Assembly (NCBI GenBank): GCA_937891735.1
Contig: CALAGR010000427.1
Location: 1-32,829 of the forward strand
Direction of reading: 5' to 3'
DNA length: 32,829 nt
From: an uncultured Pseudomonadota bacterium
Lineage (GTDB): Bacteria > Myxococcota_A > UBA796 > UBA9615
Under the pieces are notes generated by a model. The model had not been told where the DNA came from and made no database searches. It was given only the letters and a program-made list of their open reading frames with translations. Position numbers and translations under genes: made by a program. Numbering within the stretch: position 1 is the first letter of the stretch; each line of letters opens with the position of its first letter. Positions 6,977 through 15,401 of the stretch are shown here, piece after piece.

Positions 6977-9028
6977 ATGTCCGAGACGCTCGCGGTTCCG
7001 CGCCGCCCTTCCGAGGTCACCCTTCGCGGGCGCATCCTGTTCCTGACCGACGACATGGATCTGGTGCGTTCCCAGCTCGACGGCGTCGATCTCGTGACGA
7101 CCCCCGCGGCCAAGGATCTCGTAGACAACATCAGCACGGACGAGATCACCCCGGGCTGGGTCTGCTTCTACTACGACGAGACCCTGGGCCACTACTCGCT
7201 GGTGGGGCTGCGGGGCGGCGTGATCAAGCCTGGCGATCTGGCCGGCGGCGGGTTCGACGTGGTCGTATCGGGCTTGAGCAAGGGCTGCGGCAGCTCCCGC
7301 GAGACGGCGCCCTACTCCGAGCTGTGGGCTGGAGTGAAGCTGGTCATCGCCCGGTCCATCGAGAAGATCTACGGACAGAACAGCCAGAACATCGGCCTGC
7401 TCAACTCGACGGACTTCGGGCTCATCGACCGGATCCGCGCCGGCGAGACGATCTCGCTCGAGGAGTTCACCGACGGGCTCGACCCCATCGCTGCCGAGAT
7501 CGTGCGCTACGGCGGGCTGTTCAACTACAACAAGGCCCGCCTGGCCGGGCAGGTCACCCCGCCCCCGGTGCAGACGGCAGCCCGCCCCATGACCATCACC
7601 GAGAAGATCATCGCGAGCAAGGCCGTCGCCGACGCGGCCACGGGCCGGCTGGGGATCCCCGCGGTGAAGCCCGGCGATGCGCTCTTCGTGCGCGCCGAGC
7701 TCCGCTTCTCCCACGACTACACGACGGCCATGTCCGAGGCGCTGCTCGTCAAGGCGCTCGGCGCGGACGCGAAGGTCACCGATCCCGGCAGCGTGTTCGC
7801 GTTCCGGGATCACCTGACGTTCCTGGGCGACGTCATGCCCGAAGCCCGCAAGAAGCTGGGCCTGCTCGACCGGGCGAACCACCTCGCGGTGGTGCAGAAG
7901 GACTTCGCGCTGCGCCAGGGCGTGCGGCTGTACGACGAGATCGACAACCCCGACGGCACGAAGGGCAGCGAGGCGATCTGCCACAACGCCGTGCTCGAAG
8001 ACCTCGCGCTCCCGGGGCAGGTGGTGGTCGGCACCGACTCCCACACGTGCACCGCAGGGGCCCTGGGCACCTTCGCGTTCGGGGTCGGCAGCACCGACAT
8101 GGCCAACAGCTGGTACACCAAGGACGTGCGCGTGCGCGTGCCCGAGACGGTGCGCTTCGAGCTGGTGGGCGAGCCCTCCGCGGACATCACGGCCAAGGAC
8201 GTGATGCTGTTCATCCTCGCCACCCCCTACATCCGCGAGAGCAAGGCCATCGGCCAGGTGCTGGAGTTCGGTGGCCCGGGCCTCGCGCACCTCAACTTCG
8301 ACGAGCGCGCCACCCTGACCAACATGGCGGTCGAGGCGGGCGCCACCACCGGCATCGTCGAGCCCGACTCGGTGGTGACGGACTACCTGCTCGGCTGTCG
8401 GCCCGGCCTGACCCGGGAGGAGATCGAGGCGGGCTTCCAGCGCTCGGACGAAGGGGCGACCTACGCGGCGCGCTTCGTGATCGACCTGGACGCCATCGCG
8501 CCGATGGTGGCCACCCCCGGCGACCCGCGAAACGGCGTGCAGATCACCGATCTGGACGCCCCCGTGGCCATCGACATCGCCTACGGCGGATCCTGCACGG
8601 GCGGCAAGAAGACCGACATGGACCTGTACGCGAGCGTGCTGCAGCGGGCCGCGGACAAGGGCCTTCACGTGGCGCCGGGGGTGGATGCCTACATCCAGTT
8701 CGGCAGCCAGAAGATCAAGGAGTACGCCCGGGAGCAGGGCTACATCGAGCTCTTCGAGGGCGTCGGCGTGCAGCTGATCGATCCGTCCTGCGGCGCCTGC
8801 ATCAACGCGGGCCCGGGCGTGTCCGACACGTCCGACAAGGTCAGCGTGTCGGCGATCAACCGGAACTTCCCGGGGCGCTCGGGTCCGGGCGACGTCTACC
8901 TCGCGAGCCCCCTGGTCGTGGCGGCGTCGGCCATCGCAGGGCACATCGTGCGACCGGAGTCGCTGTTCGACGCGCCGGAGCCGGCGCCGTCCCCGAAGGC
9001 TCTGCCTGCAGCCACTGCCGGAGCGTGA
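6977..9028 (+). CDS. Aconitase/isopropylmalate dehydratase superfamily enzyme, LeuD-like domain fused before LeuC-like domain
   Basis: 683 residues. The swivel (small, LeuD-like) domain comes first: DNISTDEITPGW, SGLSKGCGSSRETAPYSEL and YGQNSQNIGLLNSTDFGLIDRI within residues 45-160. The large [4Fe-4S] domain follows from about residue 205: FSHDYTTAM, VGTDSHTCTAGALGTFAFG, and the three cluster cysteines in GGSCTGGKK and SCGACINAG. All cluster ligands are therefore present. In LeuC/LeuD these are separate proteins, and in AcnA-type aconitases the order is large then small. The enzyme should be a hydro-lyase on a tricarboxylate or alkylmalate; aconitate, isopropylmalate and homoaconitate are all possible. 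The GSSRE-H-AP motif of isopropylmalate isomerases has Thr instead of His here. A sigma-70-type promoter lies upstream. Confidence 0.88.
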   Translation: MSETLAVPRRPSEVTLRGRILFLTDDMDLVRSQLDGVDLVTTPAAKDLVDNISTDEITPGWVCFYYDETLGHYSLVGLRGGVIKPGDLAGGGFDVVVSGLSKGCGSSRETAPYSELWAGVKLVIARSIEKIYGQNSQNIGLLNSTDFGLIDRIRAGETISLEEFTDGLDPIAAEIVRYGGLFNYNKARLAGQVTPPPVQTAARPMTITEKIIASKAVADAATGRLGIPAVKPGDALFVRAELRFSHDYTTAMSEALLVKALGADAKVTDPGSVFAFRDHLTFLGDVMPEARKKLGLLDRANHLAVVQKDFALRQGVRLYDEIDNPDGTKGSEAICHNAVLEDLALPGQVVVGTDSHTCTAGALGTFAFGVGSTDMANSWYTKDVRVRVPETVRFELVGEPSADITAKDVMLFILATPYIRESKAIGQVLEFGGPGLAHLNFDERATLTNMAVEAGATTGIVEPDSVVTDYLLGCRPGLTREEIEAGFQRSDEGATYAARFVIDLDAIAPMVATPGDPRNGVQITDLDAPVAIDIAYGGSCTGGKKTDMDLYASVLQRAADKGLHVAPGVDAYIQFGSQKIKEYAREQGYIELFEGVGVQLIDPSCGACINAGPGVSDTSDKVSVSAINRNFPGRSGPGDVYLASPLVVAASAIAGHIVRPESLFDAPEPAPSPKALPAATAGA

Positions 9029-9081
9029 TCCGGGGCGCGGGTGCCCGTCTGGGGTCGTGCCCGGGGGGGTATCATTCCGCT

Positions 9082-11358
<2,277 letters not shown>

Positions 11359-11410
11359 ACCCAACCGAATGCGTAGGCTCTGTGCTGCGTCACATGCTCG
11401 GAGGCCGTCC

Positions 11411-12478
11411 ATGACCCTGCTGCGCACGACACCTGTTCTCTCCCTGCTCCTGCTGTCCACCGTGCTCACGGGCGCCGACTGCCTGGGGGTGCTCGGCGAC
11501 GACGACGACGGGGAGCGTGTGCTCGTCGGCACCGATGGGGGCTCGCTGTCCCTGTGGTCCGCGGGCGAGATCGAGACGACCTCGATCTGGACGACCTCCA
11601 TCGCCTCGGCCAACCGGGTGGCCCTCGTCGTGGACAGCGACACCGTGTACGTGGGCGCGGGGGCCGAGATCGCCGCGTTTCCCCTGGAGGCCGACTCCAT
11701 CAGCCAGGCTGCGCTGTGGACGTGGTCGGCGCCGGACGACGTCGTCGCCATGGCGGGCCCCGGCTCCGGCGCGGTGTTCGTGATGACCACCTCCACGCTG
11801 CATGCCCTGTCCGACGAGGACGGGGGCGAGCTGTGGACGGTGGATCTGCTGCTGGATCTGTCCGGCGTGTCTGACGATGCCCTCGGCTTCGCCAACGGGG
11901 ACCTGATCCTGGGCGGCAACCCCACCCGCCGCCTGGACCCGAGCACCGGCGCGACGACCCACCAGATCGCCATGGCGAGCTCGGACGTGAGCGACCTGCA
12001 GGTCGTTGGAGGCACCGTCTATCTCGCCGCCGCGGAGGGCGTGGTCGCGCTGACGTCGAGCTCGCTGAGCCCGCTGTGGACGTACGACACGCCGGTGCAG
12101 GTGGACGCGGTGGCGGTCAGCTCGGCCGGCGTGGGGTTCGCGGAGCGCGGGGGCGGCGTCGGCTCGTTGACCCTGGGGACCGGCAGCCCATCCTTCACGA
12201 CCGACGCGTCGGACGTGTACGACGGCCTGCTGGCGGCGGCGGGCCTGGTGGTGGCGGCCCGGTCCGACGGCACGCTGCTCGCCTTCGACGAGGTCGACGG
12301 GAGCGCCCCGTGGGAGCCCCTGGACTCCTTCGGAGGTCCGGTCGGTGGCCTGGACGGCAACAACCAGACGCTGTTCTACGGCCACAGCAGCGTGCTCGAC
12401 GGCGTGAACGCCTCGGACGGCTCGTCGCTCTTCAGCCTGACCCCCAACGGTCGGCCCGTGGCGGTCGTGGCGCTGTAG
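11411..12478 (+). CDS. Exported PQQ-/beta-propeller-like protein
   Basis: 355 residues. GGAGG at 11400-11404 sits 6 bases before the ATG at 11411, so that start is preferred over the in-frame ATG at 11369. The N-terminus is a Sec signal (MTLLRTTPVLSLLLLSTVLTGA); the following Asp-Cys does not make a good lipobox. Repeated units of about 40 residues resemble PQQ/Trp-type propeller blades: VLVGTDGGSLSLWSAG, VFVMTTSTLHALSDEDGGELW, VYLAAAEGVVALTSSSLSPLW, GLVVAARSDGTLLAFDEVDG. A BamB-like fold is likely, but no enzyme residues are visible. The stop codon TAG (12476-12478) uses the first bases of the long inverted repeat that follows. Confidence 0.78.
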   Translation: MTLLRTTPVLSLLLLSTVLTGADCLGVLGDDDDGERVLVGTDGGSLSLWSAGEIETTSIWTTSIASANRVALVVDSDTVYVGAGAEIAAFPLEADSISQAALWTWSAPDDVVAMAGPGSGAVFVMTTSTLHALSDEDGGELWTVDLLLDLSGVSDDALGFANGDLILGGNPTRRLDPSTGATTHQIAMASSDVSDLQVVGGTVYLAAAEGVVALTSSSLSPLWTYDTPVQVDAVAVSSAGVGFAERGGGVGSLTLGTGSPSFTTDASDVYDGLLAAAGLVVAARSDGTLLAFDEVDGSAPWEPLDSFGGPVGGLDGNNQTLFYGHSSVLDGVNASDGSSLFSLTPNGRPVAVVAL

Positions 12479-12639
12479 AGAGGTGAACCGTATACGCTCG
12501 GGTCGCCCCGCTGGTCTGCGAATCCACTGGCAGCGTCACTCATCGGTCACGGGGGATTCACCCCGTTCCCTCTTCGTTTCTCGCCAGTGAATCCGCATCC
12601 TCACCGGTGCTCAACCTCGGTACGCGGTTCAACTCTCTA
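12476..12639. repeat. Long nested inverted repeat (structured RNA, terminator or MITE-like element)
   Basis: The whole gap between two convergent genes folds back on itself. The outer arms 12477-12495 and 12620-12638 pair at 17 of 19 positions counting one G-U. Inner arms 12518-12531 and 12583-12596 pair at 12 of 14, and a 6-bp hairpin (ACGGGG/CCCCGT, 12549-12554 with 12561-12566) caps the structure. On the minus strand three of the plus-strand A-C mismatches become G-U pairs, so a minus-strand transcript folds better. TA dinucleotides flank both ends (12476-12477 and 12638-12639). See the findings for interpretation. Confidence 0.7.
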
Positions 12640-12664
12640 GCTCGCCCCCGAGGAGGCTGCTGGT

Positions 12665-13510
12665 TCAGGGCCAGTCTTCGCGTCCGGCGTCTACGAGGAA
12701 GCGGCCCGCCAGCACATCGCGGCCCAACAGCAACCCCCGCTCCGCGCGGTCGATCATCAGCGTGACCTCCGCCGCGATGTCGATGCCCGCGATGTGCAGG
12801 CGAAGCGCGATCACCGGCTTGCCCGGGTTTTCGACCCGCGTGACCGTGTCCCCGCCGTCGTCCGCGAGCCGGAAACGCACGAGCTCCTGCTGCTCGTCCG
12901 CCCAGCCCCAGTCCGAGACCAGCAAGCGCGATCCGCGCAGCCGAGGCGACGCGATCACGACGACCCGTCCGGCCACGGGCTCGAGGATCTCCGCCGGCAG
13001 ACGCCAGGGGATCGAGCGAGGGGCGGGAACGCTGCGGACCAGGTGCGACAGGGGAAGCAGGACGGGCGAATTGGCGGGGGACTGCAGCACCGGGAGCGAC
13101 GACGGGGAGGGCAGATCCGGCGGCGTCGCCGTGTCGAGCGCGCCCCAGGGATCCTCGGGGGCCTCGCCCGTGCCGGAGGGGTCGAAGGACAGATCCCCGG
13201 CCGACGCATCGTCCACCGGCGCCCAGGGGTCATCCACCAGGGCGGCGGCGAGGGTGGACGGTTCCTCCAGATCCGGGTCGCCCAGGTCGTGCACCGCGTC
13301 CCAGGCGGTGGCGTCGCTGGGCGGCTCCTCGACCGGCAGCACCAGGTCCTGGTCCTCGTCTTCCTCGGTCGTCAGGGCGACGGCGGCGGCCACCACGAGA
13401 TCCTCGGGATCGTCGTCGGCCTCGTCGTCGTTCGCGTCGAGCTCGGGATCCTCGGGGAACGAGGGGGGCACCGGAGGCCTCTTGCGCGACGGATCGTGGG
13501 GTCCCGTCAT
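12665..13510 (-). CDS. RimB-type (ATP-dependent zinc protease-like) domain protein with acidic N-terminal region, probably catalytically dead
   Basis: 281 residues. Residues 1-150 are low-complexity, rich in Asp, Glu, Pro and Ser. The C-terminal 120 residues resemble the PF05618 family (RimB, a retropepsin-like fold): VIALRLHIAGIDIAAEVTLMIDRAERGLLLGRDVLAGRFLVDAGRE aligns with the typical LxDRxxMxxPxLLGRxxLxGxFLVDxxR end block. The family's early IDTGA motif with its catalytic Asp should lie near GRVVVIASPRLRGSRLLVS but is not there. Either the domain is a non-catalytic relative or the alignment is only partial. The ATG at 13510 overlaps the stop of the membrane protein upstream (ATGA). It is the last gene of the minus-strand run. 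Confidence 0.7.
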   Translation of the reverse strand: MTGPHDPSRKRPPVPPSFPEDPELDANDDEADDDPEDLVVAAAVALTTEEDEDQDLVLPVEEPPSDATAWDAVHDLGDPDLEEPSTLAAALVDDPWAPVDDASAGDLSFDPSGTGEAPEDPWGALDTATPPDLPSPSSLPVLQSPANSPVLLPLSHLVRSVPAPRSIPWRLPAEILEPVAGRVVVIASPRLRGSRLLVSDWGWADEQQELVRFRLADDGGDTVTRVENPGKPVIALRLHIAGIDIAAEVTLMIDRAERGLLLGRDVLAGRFLVDAGREDWP

Positions 13511-14781
13511 GGGGGCGGAGTATACGCACGCCGACGGAGGTGACCGACGGCGAGCAGCGCCGCGATGACGATCCACGGCAGCATCGGCTGACGCAGCCTG
13601 GTCAGGCCGACGGTGAGGAGCACCGGCGCCGTCGTGACGAGCACCGCGAGCATGAGCGCCTCGATCCGCCGATCCCGCAGCGCGACCAGGGCCGCGAGGG
13701 CCGCCGCGAGCAAGACGGCCACCTCGGCGGCCCCTACCAGCCCCCGCACCAGGGCCGACCACGCCGGCGACGGACTGTCGAAGACCCGCCGGTCCGCGAG
13801 GTGTCGGGCCACGAAGTCGTCCGGACGCCAGGTCTCGCTCAGCCGCAGTCCGGCGCGGGCCAGCGCTGCGCCGGGATCGGCGGTGATCGTGGTCCGGGCG
13901 ATCCCGTCGTACCGCTGCGCGCGGCAGCGAAGCAGCGCCAGCGCGTCGTTCTGGGGGCAGCCCACGCCCGCTTCGAACGTGACCTGCTCCATGGCCTCCG
14001 GATCGTGCAGCGAGGACCCGCGGCCCGTCGCGATGAAGGGGTTGTTGCCCAGCGCGGCGTTCTCGGCCGAGGCCAGGTCCATCGCGGTGGGACGACCGAG
14101 CAGCACCGACAGGGCCAGCACCCAGGGCAGCCACACCACCGCCAACGGACCGAGCACCCGGCCGCTCGTCGGCGCGCCCAGCCGCAGGGTCCACAGCCCC
14201 ACGAAGGGGACCAGGGCCAGCGCCTGGGGCCACACGAAGACCAGGACGAGCAGCGTGCCCCCCAGCTGCCACCCCCGCGCCGCGCTGGAGCGCTGCTCCG
14301 CGAGCCGCACCACGCCGAGCGTGAACAGCGCCACCCCCAGGGTCGCCAGCGCCACCGGCCACAGGGTCAGCCGATAGAAGATCTGGACCGGGTGAAGCCA
14401 GACCACGGCGGCGCCGAGCAGCGCCACCCGGTCGCTGGTCACCCGTCGCAGCACCGCCCCCGTCGCGGCCCCTGCGGCCAGGCCCGCGCCCACTTGAAGC
14501 AGGCGGATCCACACCGCTGCGCTCCCCGGGAGCAGGGCGGCGAGGGGGAACAACGCCGCGTAGCCGGGGTTGTGCCAGGCCAGCCGGCCCAGCGCGCTGA
14601 CCGTCGCCTCCGCGCACAGCGGGCCGGACCACACGCCCGCCGTACAGCGCAGCCAGCGGGCGACCTCCTCCCCCGCGCGCAGGTAGCCGGACTCGTCGTA
14701 GATGGGGGCCGCGTCGCCCCAGGCCACCAGGGCCAGCAGGTGCAGACCGACGACGGCCAGGAGCACCGCGCGCACCCTCAC
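13507..14781 (-). CDS. Polytopic membrane protein, GT39/ArnT-like glycosyltransferase candidate
   Basis: 424 residues from a GTG at 14781 that overlaps the stop of the small lipoprotein gene (GTGA); a GTG at 14775 is the alternative. After the first membrane segment comes an extracytoplasmic loop with PIYDESGYLRAGEEVARWL; Asp29-Glu30 match the acidic pair found in loop 1 of GT-C transferases such as protein mannosyltransferases and ArnT. About nine to eleven hydrophobic helices follow (for example VALATLGVALFTLGVV, GPLAVVWLPWVLALSVLL, AAEVAVLLAAALAALVAL). Such enzymes transfer sugars from polyprenyl phosphates outside the membrane. Acceptor and donor are unknown. It sits in the same operon as an Snf2 helicase and FmdB protein. 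Confidence 0.78.
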   Translation of the reverse strand: MRVRAVLLAVVGLHLLALVAWGDAAPIYDESGYLRAGEEVARWLRCTAGVWSGPLCAEATVSALGRLAWHNPGYAALFPLAALLPGSAAVWIRLLQVGAGLAAGAATGAVLRRVTSDRVALLGAAVVWLHPVQIFYRLTLWPVALATLGVALFTLGVVRLAEQRSSAARGWQLGGTLLVLVFVWPQALALVPFVGLWTLRLGAPTSGRVLGPLAVVWLPWVLALSVLLGRPTAMDLASAENAALGNNPFIATGRGSSLHDPEAMEQVTFEAGVGCPQNDALALLRCRAQRYDGIARTTITADPGAALARAGLRLSETWRPDDFVARHLADRRVFDSPSPAWSALVRGLVGAAEVAVLLAAALAALVALRDRRIEALMLAVLVTTAPVLLTVGLTRLRQPMLPWIVIAALLAVGHLRRRAYTPPP

Positions 14782-15005
14782 GGCGCGCAGACTCCCTGGT
14801 CCTGATAGCAGTACGTGTTGATCTCCAGGCCACCCGCCCCCTGTCGCGGGGGGCAGTCCTCGGGCTCGTCCCACAGCCCGTCCAGGCAGTACTGGATGGT
14901 GCGGCTGGTCGGGCACTGCACATCGTCCGGACCGCAGCTGTCGTCCCCCGGCGCCTCGCACCCGAGCAGCAGCAGCAGCGGAAGGACGGAGAGGAGTCGT
15001 GCCAT
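14778..15005 (-). CDS. Small cysteine-rich lipoprotein
   Basis: 75 residues. The signal peptide MARLLSVLPLLLLLGC ends in a lipobox (LLGC), followed by about 60 residues with six further cysteines (DDSCGPDDVQC, YCLDGLWDEPEDC, INTYCYQDQGVC), likely disulfide-paired outside the cytoplasm. The pattern of spaced Cys with Gly and Asp resembles short myxobacterial secreted repeats, but no family is recognised. Its ATG overlaps the fmdB stop and its stop overlaps the start of the next gene, so it is translated as part of the run. Confidence 0.75.
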   Translation of the reverse strand: MARLLSVLPLLLLLGCEAPGDDSCGPDDVQCPTSRTIQYCLDGLWDEPEDCPPRQGAGGLEINTYCYQDQGVCAP

Positions 15006-15397
15006 CAGGTGTCCCCGCTCGGCTTGTGGATGTGCTCAGGAGAGCCCGCCGCGCCCGAGCCGTCCCTGCCCCAGGTGCCCTCGGACTCCTTTCGATACAC
15101 GGTCAGCCCGGCGTCGCGGACCTTGTCCAGCTCTGCTTCGGTGACCGGACCACCCATCCGGGCCAGCGCTGCCTGCCGGCGGGCTTCGGCGCGCCGCACC
15201 TCCCGGGACGGGCCCACGGTCTTCGGCGCGGAGCTCAGGTTGGGGACCTCCACCAGCCGGGTGACCTCCCCCTGTCCGAACGCCCCGGACCCCCGGATCT
15301 TGCAGTCCAGCCCGCAGCGGATCCGCAGCGCGTCCATGCGATGCAGGATCTCCAGCGTCTCTCCGCAGGTGTCGCAGCGGTAGGTGTACAGGGGCAT
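15005..15397 (-). CDS. FmdB-family zinc ribbon protein
   Basis: 130 residues starting MPLYTYRCDTCGETLEILHRM, the hallmark of the FmdB/CxxC_CxxC_SSSS family: a CxxC knuckle at Cys8/Cys11 and a second pair here spaced CGLDC rather than CPxC. The remaining 90 residues are charged and Arg/Ala/Glu rich (REVRRAEARRQAALARMGG) with no other domain. The family is called putative regulatory because of the Methylophilus amidase regulator FmdB, but a general role is not established. The gene starts 4 bases after the Snf2 helicase stop and overlaps the lipoprotein start. Confidence 0.82.
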   Translation of the reverse strand: MPLYTYRCDTCGETLEILHRMDALRIRCGLDCKIRGSGAFGQGEVTRLVEVPNLSSAPKTVGPSREVRRAEARRQAALARMGGPVTEAELDKVRDAGLTVYRKESEGTWGRDGSGAAGSPEHIHKPSGDT

Positions 15398-15401
15398 CGC
15401 G

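Noticed and set aside
6917..8944. Open frame antisense to the aconitase-family gene
   Set aside because: No motif, His/Val/Gly/Arg-rich; the sense gene is certain.
11369..11410. Earlier start for the propeller protein
   Set aside because: The good ribosome binding site and the signal peptide both point to the ATG at 11411.
12476..12639. Integron attC site
   Set aside because: The arms do not carry RYYYAAC and GTTRRRY in the required order at the two ends, and no integron genes are near.
12610..12640. tRNA-like T-arm (GGTTCAA)
   Set aside because: No acceptor, D or anticodon arms can be built around it; the bases belong to the long inverted repeat.
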